Shown one piece after another: positions 37,008 through 48,842 of a stretch of DNA of 64,000 nucleotides; positions within the stretch are counted from its first letter, which is position 1; each line of letters opens with the position of its first letter. Made by a program: the position numbers and the translations under genes. The stretch spans positions 994,611 to 1,058,610 of the forward strand of contig NW_003314310.1 in NCBI RefSeq assembly GCF_000143415.4, in the 5' to 3' direction. This DNA comes from Selaginella moellendorffii. Lineage: Eukaryota; Streptophyta; Lycopodiopsida; Selaginellales; Selaginellaceae. The notes under the pieces are model-generated. The model was given only the letters and a program-made list of their open reading frames with translations, was not told the DNA's origin and did no database searches.

Positions 37008-38155
37008 TGTAGCGCACGTGGTTTTGACCCTTTATCCTATGGTGATTTACCATAGGATAACACCACGAAGCGGAACCTAAACCCTCTTTGTGCCACGTGA
37101 CAGATGCCACGTGTCACATGCCACGTGTCCATGCCATGTGTCCATAGGAACCCGAAGTTCAAGGCCTTGGGCCATTGAACGAAGGAACGGTGCCAAACTC
37201 CCAAGCATGGAGCCAAGGAGTGACGGAACCGAACCACGGAGCAACTCCCGAGCATAAAGCCCAAGGAGTGAAGGGACAGGAGCCCGGAGTGACTTGGAAC
37301 AGTCCTGGAGCAACCAGCATCCCAATGCCAGGACCAGCACACAAAACGGAGCCAAACGGAGTCTGGCGCTATTTCGGCATACCGGTGGCCTAACGCGAGG
37401 ATATGGGTACTCCACCAACTAGCATGGAATGGAACTTGGGCTTAGACCCAAGCCGGACGCAAAACAAGGACAGGCACGCAAGCGGGAGCTAGACTATGCC
37501 TCAGGTTGGTCGGCCATGCCCGACCTACCCACTATCCCTACTATACATTTGGAACCCCCCACAGCCCCCCCCCCCTTGAGGAACACACGCTTTGGGCTTT
37601 CACCCCAAGCCTCCCTTAGTATCAGGAGTTAGTCTCTGGGACAAGCTCGAAACTTACTAAATATGGAATGTCCTTAGATTGCGAATTTGGACACGGGACG
37701 AACACCATTGTGTTCAGGCCGATCTCTACATTCCGTAGATATGCCAAATGAGCAAATCTGGACACTTTCCATAAATAGCATTTGGGACCAAAATGAGACT
37801 AACACAAAGGGCATGATAGCGAGGGTGTTTGGCAGACACGGTAAGCTATCATCCAGCGATATTGAGGGACCAATCTCAATACGCGAGGGTTCTTGTCAAG
37901 CCAGTGCAAGACAGAGCAAAAGAGAACTAACAAGCCGGGCCAAGTATGCTCAGCTAAATAGACACTTAGGAATTCCTTCCTTATGCTCATCCGGCCAAGT
38001 ACAGATGCAAAGTCTAGTTTACTAACACTTGAACAAGAGGGGCCAATAAAGGGAACCAGCAGTACCGACCTCCTGCCATCGTGGCAGTAAGGTAAGAGTG
38101 TCCGTAAGGACTAGTCGACAGGTAACTTTCGATACCCGAAGTCACATGCGCGACA
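37008..38155 (-). repeat. 5' LTR of LARD copy B
   Basis: It is 1148 bp, preceded on its inner side by TACCAAA (the primer site on the minus strand) and followed by the GGCAG duplication. Confidence 0.93.
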
Positions 38156-38199
38156 GGCAGCTTGCGAGGCGATGAAGACAGTAGTAGCAGGATTTTGCT

Positions 38200-39060
38200 C
38201 CTGGAAGAATTGTTTGTGGCCTGTGACAGGCATTACGAATGACAGCAGGGATCCCTGTGCCGACACCTTTCGCACAGCAACACTGCCAATGCTTAGGCAC
38301 TTTGGTGTTCCAGTCGAAGGCCTAGAACTCAAGGTTGTTGCCCGCGGAGCTCCTCCCTTGGGTGGCGGTGAGGCTGTCCTCAAAGTTCCCATTGTCCCCA
38401 AGAGCCTCACGGTCAGTTTCTCCAAACTCCTCTTCTTTTCTTTCTCTCCTCGCTAAGAATCCTTCGCCAGGCTGCTACATGGGTGGACAAGGGCATGGTG
38501 AAACGTATCCGAGGAGTGAGTTACTTCACACCCGTCTCACCTCATATGGCCAATCGAATGTGGTGTGCTAAAGCGCTTGCTCCCCGACATGTACATCTTT
38601 ACTGATCACTACACTGGTTCGGATTCCGGGAAGTAAGTTCCATGATTTTGTGCTGCAAGGTAAACGTTTTTCATCTTGCTTCCTTTGTCATGGCACAGAT
38701 CTCCGGGCTATGGAATCTCACTGGTGGCAGAAATGACCACCGGCTGCATTTTAAGCTCCGAGTGCGTGGCTACGCATTCTGGAGCATCCGAGCTCCAGCT
38801 TCCAGAGGACCTGGGGATGCAAGCAGCCATGTCCTTGCTACAGGAGATAAAAGTTGGGAGGAGTTGTAGATTCAACTCACCAGGTATCTATCTGTGAAGC
38901 TGGAAAGGAAAGAAGTCGATCTCACAAACTTTCCTGTTTGCCATACAGGGGTTGCTGTTCCCGACCATCAAAGAATTTCTGGGAGTGCAGTTTGGTATCA
39001 AGCCTGACCCAAATCAGTTACATGGAACTTTTTCTAGAAGCCATCGGTCTTTTCCAGCAG
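38200..39060 (+). pseudogene. RCL1: RCL1-like (RNA 3'-terminal phosphate cyclase-like) gene fragment
   Basis: Exon blocks match the C-terminal half of the cyclase-like family: GITNDSRDPCADTFR and EGLELKVVARGAPPLGGGEA (about 38230-38390), WVDKGMVKRIRGVSYF (about 38480), LLPDMYIFTDHYTGSDSGK (about 38578-38635), SPGYGISLVAEMTTG (about 38702) and GVQFGIKPDPNQ (about 38975). RCL1 is a nucleolar protein of small-subunit rRNA processing. An intron of about 60 bp (38411-38470) is retained, so capture was at the DNA level. Frameshifts near 38567 and 38860 and the missing N-terminal half make it a pseudogene. It lies in the Helitron. Confidence 0.82.
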
Positions 39061-39329
39061 CAGCGCATCCACTCTCCTTGATGTGCACAGCGATTCAAGC
39101 TGCGGCCTCAAACTCCAGCCAGCCATCCACGACGATCATCTGCCTCTCATCGTCATCATCTGCTGATGCTCCCACTGAAGATAAGAAGCTGGAATACACT
39201 TTGGACGCATTCACTATGTCCGTCACTACCAGCTGGGGGCTCTTGAAGTCCGGATGGCGGTGAGCTCCCGGAGGAACTTGAGCATGCAGCTGAAGATCGA
39301 GAACATTTTCCCATTAGATGTCTCCCGCA
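39061..39329 (-). pseudogene. Possible further captured exon fragment
   Basis: On the minus strand a protein-like frame reads NASKVYSSFLSS and ERQMIVVDGWLEFEAA before a stop. The last block recalls the C-terminal part of DExH-box RNA helicases (VVDGWL then hydrophobic residues), but the match is short. It may be a third captured gene piece in the Helitron. Confidence 0.3.
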
Positions 39330-39413
39330 TCAAACGTTGATGTCTTTTAGTGACTCAAGAACAGCATGAGGCATGGGCATTTTAGACACAATTGGTGGAA
39401 AAAGCATCTTAAC
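39330..39413 (-). pseudogene. Possible captured terminal exon
   Basis: On the minus strand a TTTGCAG acceptor at 39414-39420 opens 27 codons (VKMLFPPIVSKMPMPHAV onward) ending in TGA at 39330-39332. It looks like a last coding exon of an unrecognised gene within the Helitron. Confidence 0.3.
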
Positions 39414-39419
39414 CTGCAA

Positions 39420-40487
39420 AGAATTCCAATGAAACCAGTTCCAGTTAATAAGGAGACACTTTGTATCTCCCGAACTATTTTTTGCTGTATATCCTGATGA
39501 AAATGGGAGTAAGAGGTGTGAGAAAAATTCCAAGTTGAACTAACTCACAGTGAAACCCTGCCTTCCCCCCCACCGCAATATAGACTGTAGTTCAAAGTTC
39601 GTTACTTGAGAACAAAGAGTGAAAAATAAGTCATGATGAGAACTCCCCAAATCTCATGAACTGCACAAATCTAACTTAATTTTTCACAGGCATTTTGCAC
39701 AGGCATCTGCCTATCCTCACTCAAAAGTAGTCACTTTACTTTTAGACCACATTAGATCAGAAGTGCAAAAGATCAAAATGTTGAAACCATATTAGAAGTA
39801 AAAAGTAAGGTTTATTACTAGATGATTAAGGTTTCTCTCAAACAGACATCATTTTTTGGCTAAATCACAACTGTGGGGGTATTTAACAATAAAAGTATAT
39901 ATTATATTTTTATATGTAGCTTTAGTTATTTATAATTATCAGAAAAACTACGATAATGTATGTAGTATTTGATTAAACATTAATATTTTAAAATATTTTT
40001 ACTAATTTATTAGTATATAATACTATGGAATATAAGATTTGAATTTATTATATATATATATATATATATATACAAATAATTATTTTTTGATTGGATCTGG
40101 GTAGCAATATATTAATGTTTCTAAAAACTTATTGTTTTATATTTTGAGTAAAACTTATAATTAATTAATGTCCTGCAGTAATTATTCTCTTTTATTTGTT
40201 TTTACTTTTTTATTTGTCAATTTGTTTCTAAATATATTCATATTTCCAAATAATAATTTGTATATAATATTTTTATGAATGAATATTTTATCTTACTTAT
40301 GCCTAAGAATATATTTTGTTCTAAATAGTTATATTATCAAGTTTAAAAAATTTAGCTTTTTATTCATCTAACATTTTCTAGGCATAATTCTCTCAATCAA
40401 AGTGGAATATAATATTTGTTGTTTTAATACTATTCTAATTTAGTTTTTAATATATTAAAAAATCAAAACAGTATTTTGCTAATTACA
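39420..40487. other. AT-rich 3' part of the Helitron
   Basis: I see no gene. The sequence is strongly AT-rich and includes a TA dinucleotide run at 40049-40072. Confidence 0.6.
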
Positions 40488-40511
40488 CAGCATATGCTGG
40501 GCAAGTGCTAG
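40488..40511 (+). other. Helitron 3' hairpin and CTAG terminus
   Basis: The palindrome CAGCATATGCTG (40488-40499) is followed after GGCAAGTG by CTAG (40508-40511), and the host sequence resumes with T. Confidence 0.85.
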
Positions 40512-40587
40512 TTCTGCAATAAAGAAATTCATTGCTAAGAGGATAAAGATAACACCTAGTGATTAAAGCACTATGCCTCTGATACCA

Positions 40588-40810
40588 TGTGAAGAGAAGC
40601 TAGCCTCTCCACCTAAAACTCTAAAAAAAGAGAGCAGCTCTCACAAAATAGGAAAAACAGCTAAGAAGCTTAAATTGAAGGAATGTGACTCAAGCCACTT
40701 GACTTGACTCTAACAGTGGTAAGACAGGATGGCATTAATGGCTGCCACATTCTCTACTTTGGTGGCAGGAAGACCCTTTACTCCAGAGATACATACCACT
40801 TAAACAAACA
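40588..40810 (-). repeat. Short LTR-like repeat upstream of NTPase copy 3
   Basis: The sequence runs from TGTGAAGAG to AAACAAACA and is preceded by CTCTGATACCA, the reverse complement of a tRNA-Met primer site. It has sister copies at 43558 and 55512. Confidence 0.5.
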
Positions 40811-40969
40811 AAATTGTGGCTAATGTCTCTTGTGTTTATAATTGAGTTAGTGGTCTAAACCACCGGGCCGTCGGATGAAGATCGTGCGGTCCCTGACGAT
40901 TCTAGGGCGCCACTGAGCTCTCCGGATCATCGATCCCAGCGCGCGGCGGCGAGGATTTCAACTAACGAA

Positions 40970-42737
40970 ATGGACGAGGAATTGGCTAACGTGCAGGCTC
41001 AAATCGGACGTCTTGAGCCGCAGATCGAAGCGGCTGGGGAATCTTTTCTCTTTGCCTTTGAGAGTGGCAATCAATTTCTGGCGGAATATTGGCAGAAGAA
41101 GGAAGAGCAGCTGCGGAAGAAAAAATTACAGCTGTGGAAGGAGGAACTCCTCCTCCTCAAATCTAATTGTAAGTCATTCTTTGTGTATTTCGATTTGGGG
41201 CGTTTTGCTGTGTGTTGTGGATTATGTGTGGTTCCATTGGCTGCTTTCGGCCATGGTTAAAGAGGTAGCTTCAGTTCGCTTTTATTTTGGGTTGCTGGGA
41301 GTGTGGCTATGGTGGCTTTTGGCTATGCTGCCGGTGGACGCATGCTCCCTTGTGCATCCTTGGTCGTCCTTGTATGGCTATGGCTGTTGAGACCCTGGTT
41401 TTTTCTTCTAGATCTAATACTAACTTTGTTTTGTTCTGAATGTTGCAGTGCGCGGATCTGGTAAGCAATTGCGAAAGCCCTTTGTTTCCTTGCACATGCA
41501 TCCCCATTTTCTGTCCAGTTCTTGGTATTCCATTTGTCCAGTTCTGGATGCTACTTTAATGCTGTCTGTCTAGTAATAGTTGGGTGTCTTCTCTTTGGGA
41601 TGACTGGTATGCTTTTCGGCCTGACACTAGAGTTTGCTCAGTTCTGCTCACAAGTCTGTGCGTTCCTCCAAAGCCCCCTTGTTTGCTTTTCATGTCTGTC
41701 TTGTGTTTTACTTGGTCATTCCCCGATGCCTTTTCTTTCAAATTTCGTCGCTGCTGCCCTCTCTGTCGAGACCCCTTAACCTCTCAGATCTGTGTTGCGA
41801 AATCCCTGACCATAACCACACATGGAAGAGATGACTAAGGATCCCTTTCTCCTCTCCCGCAGCAGCCTCTCTGTCACCCGGAGCAGCAGCAACTCTTTAT
41901 CCCGGAGCGGCTCCACTGTCCTGCTTTGCTTTCCCTGTCTGGTCACGGTTAAGGATTTTTGCTTCCTGAATCTGTTTCTTTCTTTCTGTGTGGATATCTG
42001 GTAATCTCCGCATCCTTGTGGTCATTCTCACCCCTGTTTGCCCTTTGGCTGTGTTTAATTCTGTGTCCATAAACTTTATTGTGCCTCTCACAGCGCCAGC
42101 GCCACCACCAGCGGGACTTCGTCCAGCCGAGATTGACGTGCCTGGTATGAATGATGTCTAGGGGACTGAAAGCCGTAATTTTTTGTGTCAGACAAGATCG
42201 CCTGGGCCAAGAAGCTGAACGAGAATCTGACCGGACACTGACTGGACAAGCCATGCGACTTTTCGGGAGCTCCATACTCCCGCTTTCTCTGGAATGGAGT
42301 AAAACATACATGTACATGGGTCGCTCACTCTTACGGAGATAAAAAGTTTCGTATTGACCTTGAGACACGGCACTGACAACCTTCCTGGAACTCTGGGCTC
42401 TGGGAAGACCACTGCTCTTGCTACTGTGGCTGGATATCTTCGGCAACTTTGGAAGAACACCTCCAAGAAGGTCGTCTTTATCAATGACGAATGTTTCATT
42501 GACAATCCCTCGAGGACAATGTGGGTGGCTCTTTTGCTGAGCTACATAGACGACTTTCCAGCCGAGCTTTCATGCCGGGGGGTGGACCCTGAAAGTATTA
42601 GAATTTTGGATCCTGATGCCGGGGGGTGGACCTTGAAAGTATTAGAATTTTGGATCCTGATGCTGCAGATAAATGAAGTGAGTGTTGTGGAAGATTTCAA
42701 TCCTTGTCCCCCTCAGGATTTTCCAGAACTTGCTTAG
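40970..42737 (+). pseudogene. Crinkler-like P-loop NTPase family, copy 3 (broken)
   Basis: Exon 1 (40970-41168) encodes MDEELANVQAQI with only two heptads (EEQLRKK, KLQLWKE). The NTPase block has a Walker A GTLGSGKT (about 42390-42415) and a long open frame (42354-42737). Like copy 2 it has a frame break just upstream and lacks Walker B and the C-terminal domain because of the shared deletion. A 43-bp tandem duplication covers GTGGACC...GATCCTGATG (42578-42662) and lengthens the frame before it runs into the fused tail (NEVSVVEDFNPCPPQDFPEL). Confidence 0.75.
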
Positions 42738-43018
42738 CCAGAACATCTTTCAGGTACACTGGTTTTTTGCTCTTCTTCAAAGCTTTCTCTTCCTTTGTTA
42801 TCGGAAAACTTCACCTTTGGCTTGTACATATGCTGGGATCCTTCTTCTTGATCTTGGCTAGCATCTCTAAAATTAGTATCTTTGCAGCACTCCATCCAGT
42901 CTTCCTCATTTGATGGCAAATTCATGTCCACAAGCCTACACTTTTGAAGCAATGCCAATTTTGGCGGATAATAATTCAAAGTTGAAGAGATCAGAATACT
43001 CTTTCTTAAGCTAGTCAA
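42734..43018 (-). other. Conserved tail segment fused to NTPase copy 3
   Basis: This is the longest version of the tail module. The minus-strand open frame of 94 codons includes NLPSNEEDWMECC and YKPKVKFSDN. It is not recognised. It could be the 3' portion of a neighbour gene or a captured fragment. Confidence 0.4.
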
Positions 43019-43557
43019 TTGCTATAATATAAAGACTGTTGGAGGGGTTTGAGAAATAAAGGAGCAAAATAAAAATATTGAATAGAAACATTTATTGGAA
43101 GACCAAAGTGATGGGAAGTAAATGTAAAAAGAAATAAAATAAAAATAAAGGGAAGGAAAAAAAATTAAAAAGTTATGAAAAAAAAGGAAAAGTCTCAAAT
43201 ATGCAATCCTAAAAACCATTTGCAATAATAAAAGCTCAAACTCAAGATTGCTTACATTCACCACATATATGCATTTGTATAATTATTGCTATAGAAAATG
43301 AAAATTGATTTTGTTGTTAGTATAGATGATTTTGCCACACAATGCAACTGTAAATGGCAATGTGTGGCAACAAGCCAAGCAATAAAATATAAACCCACTA
43401 ACCTTTATCAACTTTTATCATTTTGTCATTCCAAACACCACAAGCCAAAATCCCCACCTCATAAACCAGAATTCTGCAACAAAGAAATTCATTGCTCCAT
43501 CTCTCCAAAAGGATATAGATGACACCTAGTGTCTAAAGCACTATGCCTATGATACCA

Positions 43558-43793
43558 TGTGAAGAGAAGCTAGCCTCTCCACCTAATACTCTAAAAAAAG
43601 AGAGCAGCTCTCACAAAATAGGAAAAAAAACTAAGAAGCTTAAATTGAAGGAATGTGACTCAAGCCATTTGGCTTGACTCTAAGACAGGATGGCATTAGT
43701 GGCTGCCACATTCTCTACTTTGGTGGCAGGAAGACCCTTTACTCACAACCTCCAGAGGGATGAGCACACCTATACATACCGCTTAAACAAACA
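43558..43793 (-). repeat. Short LTR-like repeat upstream of NTPase copy 4
   Basis: About 236 bp from TGTGAAGAG to AAACAAACA, with GATACCA directly to its left (minus-strand TGGTATC primer site). Confidence 0.5.
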
Positions 43794-43992
43794 AAATTGT
43801 GGCTAAGTTTTCACTTTTTGTCTCTTGTGTTTATAATTGAGTTAGTGGTCTAAACCACCGGGCCGTCGGATGAAGATCGTGCGGTCCCTGACGATCATCG
43901 AATCCCTAACCCTAGCTAATATATAGGGCGCTCTTGATCGCTCTCCGGATCATCGATCCCAGCGCGCGGCGGCGAGGATTTCAACTAACGAA

Positions 43993-46911
43993 ATGGACGA
44001 GGAATTGGCTAAGGTGCAGGCTCAAATCGCGCGTCTTGAGCCGCAGATCCAAGCGGCTGGGGAATCTTTTCTCTTTGCCTTTGAGAGTGGCAATCAATTT
44101 CTGGCGAAATATTGGCAGAAAAAGGAAGAGCAGCTGCGGAAGAAAAAATTACAGCTGTGGAAGAAGGAACTCCTCCTCCTCAAATCTAATTGTAAGTCAT
44201 TCTTTGTGGGCGTTTTGCTGTGTGTTGTGGATTATGTGTGGTTCCATTGGCTACTTTCGGCCATGGTTAAGGATTTTGCCAGAGGTAGCTTCAATTCGCT
44301 TTTATTTTGGGTTGGTGGAAGTGTGGCTATGGTGGCTTTTGGCTGTGCTGCCGGTGGACGCATGCTCCCTTGTGCATCCTTGGTCGTCCTTGTATGGCTA
44401 TGGCTGTTGAGACCCTGGTTTTTTCTTCTAGATCTAATACTAACTTTGTTTTGTTCTGAATGTTGCAGTGCTTAGAAATATGAACTAGTGAAGTCCATGT
44501 AAACAAGCACCCTAGATTGCATGATGTGTGTAAGGCTATATGGAGTATCGGCCCGTGAGAAGAAGTATGGTATGTGCCAGTCTCGAGGCTCGGCTCCTTG
44601 CAAGTGCCTCTCGAGAGCCACTGGGCGGTATGAAGTAGACCCGAGCACCGCTTGTCCATCGCCACCACCTTTCATCACTGCTGAGACGTGTTCCGCTAGA
44701 TCAGAGGCAGGATTTCCTGGGAGTCTCGTATTTCCCGAACAAGCTGCTCCAGCCGGATATGGTGTCGCCCCTGGACAAGTGCCTGAATATGTGCAAGGCA
44801 AACTGCTCCTGTGCCGCGGTCTTCTATAGCAAGAACTCGAGCGGCTGCTACTTCGTCAAGGACATCCTGGGAAGCTTGGACTTTGATGCCACTGCTGCGG
44901 TGCAGTACTCCGCTCATCTCAAGCTCGAGAGTGGCAGCATTGTCCTGAAGCCTGGATGCTACTTTATCTAGTTGGGTGTCTTCTCTTTGGGATGACTGGT
45001 AGCCTGACACTAGAGTTTGCTCAGTTCTGCTCACAAGTCTGTGCGTTCCTCCAAAGCCCCCTTGTTTGCTTTTCATGTCTGTCTTGTGTTTTACTTGGTC
45101 ATTCCCCGATGCCTTCGCCTCTCAGATCTGTGTTGCGAAATCCCTGACCATAACCACACATGGAAGAGATGACTAACCGAGAAGGAGCTCTTTCTCCTCT
45201 CCCGCAGCAGCCTCTCTTTCACCCGGAGCAGCAGCAACTCTTTATCCTGGAGCGGAATCTGTTTCTTTCTTTCTGTGTGGATATCTGGTAATCTCCGCAT
45301 CCTTGTGGTCATTCTCACCCCTGTTTGCCATTTGGCTGTGTTTAATTCTGTGGCCATTCCTCCATAAACTATATTGTGCCTCTCACAGCACCAGCGCCAG
45401 CAGCGGGACTTCCTCCAGCCGATTTTTATGTGCCTGGTAAGAATGATGTCTAGGGGACTGAATGCCATGACTGGACAAGCCATGCGACTTTTCGGGAGCT
45501 CCATATTCCCGCTTTCTGTGGCTATCAAACATACATGTACATGGGTCGCTCACCCTTCAAGGAGATAGAAAGTTTCGTATCGGCCTTGAGACACGGCGCT
45601 TCGGATAATGACAACAAACCTCCAGGTATTATTATTGGAACTCCGGGGTCTGGGAAGACCACTGTTCTTGCTACTGTGGCTGGATATCTTCGGCACCTTT
45701 GGAAGAACACCTCCAAGAAGGTCGTCTTTATCAATGGCGAAGATTTCATTGACAATCCCTTGTGGACAATGTGGCTGGCTCTTTTACTGAGCTACATAGA
45801 CGACCTTCCAGCTGAGCTTTCGTGCCGGGGGCGGACCTTGGAAGCATTAGAATCTTGGATCCTGTCGAGATCGTCAGAGCAGCTTTACTTTCTGGTGGAC
45901 GAGGCCAACGCGTTTGACACCACGCTGAAGAGAGAACCGGGGGCTGCCAGCGCGAAAAAAAGAGACGACGCTTACCATTTTATGAAGAATATGCAACTGC
46001 AGCACGTCGTTGTCTACTGCTCAAGTACGTGGACGAGCAGATTAGTGAGCGACAAAAGCCAGGTGGTTACAACGTAAGTGGCGACTACTTTCCAACACTG
46101 GTGTGGGGCTAACTTGTGTGCTTTTCCTTTTATCCAACAGGCTGAGGAACTGCAGGCATATTGCGAACACGAGGTTCGTCGTGCCGGGGGGCTCCAAGTG
46201 GAGGTGAGCATCGTATTTACCGTGTCTTCTTTTAAAGCCTACTAATGGTTTGGAGTAGGAGGATCCGATTGTGGCGTATTGCAGGCTTGCCACAAGGCAA
46301 GGCCACCGAGAGTTGATCCGACAAATTCAGCTCCTCCTCAGATCCATCAACCTGCTTCATCGCGTCGGTAAGCCACACATTCACACATTTCATTTACCTT
46401 AATGCGTTTGCTCGGAATTCAAAAGTGAGACCGGCTGGGTTCCCAGGCTTGTTCGCTCATTACGGGACCTGGAAGCTAGGGACCACGTACCAGATGTACG
46501 AAGCTGGCCTGGGAGAGTATATCCAAGAGGCGGTCAAGGACCCAGATCGCTGGAATTCCTTCATCGCTGTGGTCAGCAGAGTGGAAACGATTAGAGCGGT
46601 GTTACCAGACGCGCTAGACACTCGATGTTTTTACGTGGATCCAGAGACACAAACAGGAAAATGTCCATCAGATTCTCTGTGCGCGCGCACTATGGCGACT
46701 CTGCAGTACGCGTCTGACGTTGAGGCTAGGATGGGTATCGGCCAATGGACAAGGCTGATCTCGCAGGATGACAACAGTGCTCGGGTTGGGTGGAACGCAA
46801 TAATGGCAACTCTCATTTTCATCAAACACTATGGTATCGTTATTACCGCGGAAGGTCTGCAGCTTAACTTTAAACCTGAAGTGGTTGTCAGATTCGAACC
46901 CCAACTTCTGT
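43993..46911 (+). pseudogene. Crinkler-like P-loop NTPase family, copy 4 (3' truncated)
   Basis: This copy has the best NTPase. Exon 1 (43993-44191) gives the coiled coil with two heptads. The exon ending near 46077 reads without interruption from HIPAFCGYQTYMYMGR through Walker A GTPGSGKT (about 45637-45660) and KKVVFINGEDF to Walker B LYFLVDEANAFD (about 45882-45917), then MQLQHVVVYCSS. Next exons are AEELQAYCEHEVRRAGG (46141 on) and EDPIVAYCRLATRQGHREL (46260 on). The C-terminal exon (46425 on) begins with a GTWKLGTTYQMYEAGLGEY block and is cut at 46911, where retroelement sequence starts, losing about 170 residues present in copy 5. An intron contains a PAN-domain gene fragment. Crinkler-type proteins pair a coiled coil, an NTPase and a C-terminal effector domain; assignment to that family is inference. 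Confidence 0.72.
44467..44971 (+). pseudogene. S-domain receptor kinase (PAN/apple) fragment in an intron of copy 4
   Basis: 44759-44971 encodes LDKCLNMCKANCSCAAVFY and SSGCYFVKDI, the cysteine pattern of PAN/apple domains in plant G-type lectin (S-domain) receptor kinases. The preceding 44521-44740, in another frame, has CQSRGSAPCKC and DPSTACPSPP, resembling the EGF-like and linker region just before PAN. A frame change near 44740 and the lack of lectin and kinase parts make it a pseudogene. A short relic of its end (GCTACTTTA) remains at the equivalent place in copies 1-3, so the ancestral unit probably had it. Confidence 0.72.
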
Positions 46912-48810
46912 TTGGATCCTATGATCCCCCCCCCATCCTTCGTGGGGTACAACACACCTCAGTCCAAATGCTTCCATCAGTCCTTTTAGGACCATTTTTT
47001 GACTCTACTTAAGTCATCCAGCAGTTTTAGACTTGATTAATTCACAGACCTATAAGGTCCCACTTGTGAAGCACTAGCTCACTGGAATACACTTCCTGCA
47101 TTCCTGTCCTACTTAGAAGGACTATTTTCACAAGTGTTATTCTGACACTTGTTTTTGTTCTCTAGGGCAACTTCTGCCCCTTAGAACTACTTGTCCATGT
47201 GATGAGAATACCAACTCATCTTTAAGTACACCCCCCAACTCTTTGGGTTGTTCTAACATTTATTAAAGGTAGCCCCGGCTACCATTTCAAGGGCTGGTGT
47301 CCTCTTCTGTATTTGACATCCCACAGTCAACAATTTTAGTCTCGAATTTATGAGTACCAGCCTCAACCATATAAGGGTAATCTTGTGACTCCTTTATTGT
47401 TTTGGAGTCTGCATCTTCCCCGTGATCCCAATTGTAGTTGTTTACCACAACTACATTAGCAAGTTTGTTAAGTCAAACGCTCATCTGGATCACATCCTCA
47501 ACTCTCTGAAGAAACCCTTATACTATTCCCAAGATCCCAAAGTCATTCCATTATTGGCCCCTTTTCTATCCAGCACATTGCACCCAAGTTCACGCATGAA
47601 CTTGAGTGGAGAGCCATGTCCTCTCGACATGCTACTCCTCAAGGATAGGCCCACTCCTAGGACTTTCTGATGCCAATATCAATGGTGTTATACTTGAGCA
47701 CCAATAAAAGTCGGACTAAAGAACAACTCCGATACTAAGTTGTAAGTGACTAAATTTTCCATTTTACTTTAGTCACTTAACCGCACCTCCGACCACTTGG
47801 AGGAGTCTCACTCACAACCTCCGTAAGTCCTATTTTGGACCTGGGCTTACTAGCCCCGAGAATGGCATCCCCGCCACTCAACTTCGTGCACTTGGTCCAA
47901 GTGCTCCACGTGTCCGATCCCATGACTGACACCCCAAGGTACCACCAACATATCAGCCTGTTACGCTAAGGCCATGCCCATTCACCTTGGTCACAACGAT
48001 GGTCTGACACCATCTGCATCCCAATCCCATCACTTAAAGACTGGGCCATCCATCCATGAGTGATCATCCCAAATCCACTCCTTAGCATCCTTAGGATGCC
48101 CACCGACATGGGGATTAGCCTTCCCCAATATCTCCGTTCCAATCCCCACTAAGTCCCTTTTCGTCCATGGCCGTGTTTGCCAACACTGCCACTGGATCGA
48201 GGCCCACAGGCCCGACCACTAAGTCCCACGGTCCACTGGGACTTCCTCACCACACGACTGTGTCCTTGGTCACTACCCCAGAGGACTGCTCCTCTTCCTT
48301 TCCACAGTCTGAGCCTTTGGGACAACATTTCGGAACACCGTGGCCTTACGCGAGCCACCTGGGTACTCTCCCCGCCTTCCGCCCTTGGGTGCTCTAGCCA
48401 TGGGCTTAGAGCGAGGTTCCGTTGAGCCACGCCTGGTATCCAAGTAGGTAGTGCCACCCACACTTGGACTGGGAGCATCGGCCAGTCGATCTCCCGGGGG
48501 AACTAGAGCCGGCTCTTGAACACTTCACCAAGCTACCCCGCTTGTCGGTCTGTGTTCACTCTAGTCTTGGACTTCCCAGTGGTCAGCTCATCACCCAACA
48601 CTGGGTCTGGCCTTCCTGGGCCAAACTGGCCTTTCCTAGCCAAACTGGCTCCACTGGGCTCCAACCCCCACACTCTCCCTACTATACTTTTGGAAACCCC
48701 CGCCCTGGGGGACGATCGCTTTGGGCTTTCACCCAACTGCCTGTATTAGTATTCGGACTCGGACTCGGACTCGGTCTCGGTCTCGGTCCCGAATTCGGAC
48801 TCGGACTCAA

Positions 48811-48842
<32 letters not shown>

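Larger units (their letters stand above)
30866..38155 (-). mobile_element. Complete non-coding LTR retrotransposon (LARD type), copy B
   Basis: LTRs at 30866-32014 and 37008-38155 are near identical, and perfect target duplications GGCAG flank the element (30861-30865 and 38156-38160). Read on the minus strand, the primer site TGGTATCAGAG (36995-37005) adjoins the 5' LTR and the purine tract (32015-32027) adjoins the 3' LTR. The interior (about 5 kb) is the same non-coding sequence as in copy A, with no gag or pol. It is inserted in the Helitron, so it is younger than it. Confidence 0.94.
30465..40511 (+). mobile_element. Non-autonomous Helitron carrying captured gene fragments
   Basis: The insertion starts TCTACTACTATAAGG and ends with the palindrome CAGCATATGCTG (40488-40499), 12 bp before a terminal CTAG. 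It sits exactly between A and T. The sister repeats after NTPase copies 1, 3 and before copy 5 carry the uninterrupted site CCAGAATTCTGCA or CAGAATTCTGCA (17353, 43467 and 55399 regions), whereas here the halves are 10 kb apart. TC start, hairpin plus CTRR end, AT target and no target duplication are the Helitron signature. Without the LARD inserted at 30866-38155 it was about 2.75 kb. It has no Rep/helicase of its own and holds pieces of at least two unrelated genes. Confidence 0.88.

Noticed and set aside
38200-39060. A functional RCL1 gene
   Set aside because: The N-terminal half is missing, there are at least two frameshifts, and the location is inside a Helitron.
39900-40480. Organellar DNA insertion suggested by the AT-rich stretch
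   Set aside because: No plastid or mitochondrial gene sequence is visible; it is part of the Helitron 3' region.
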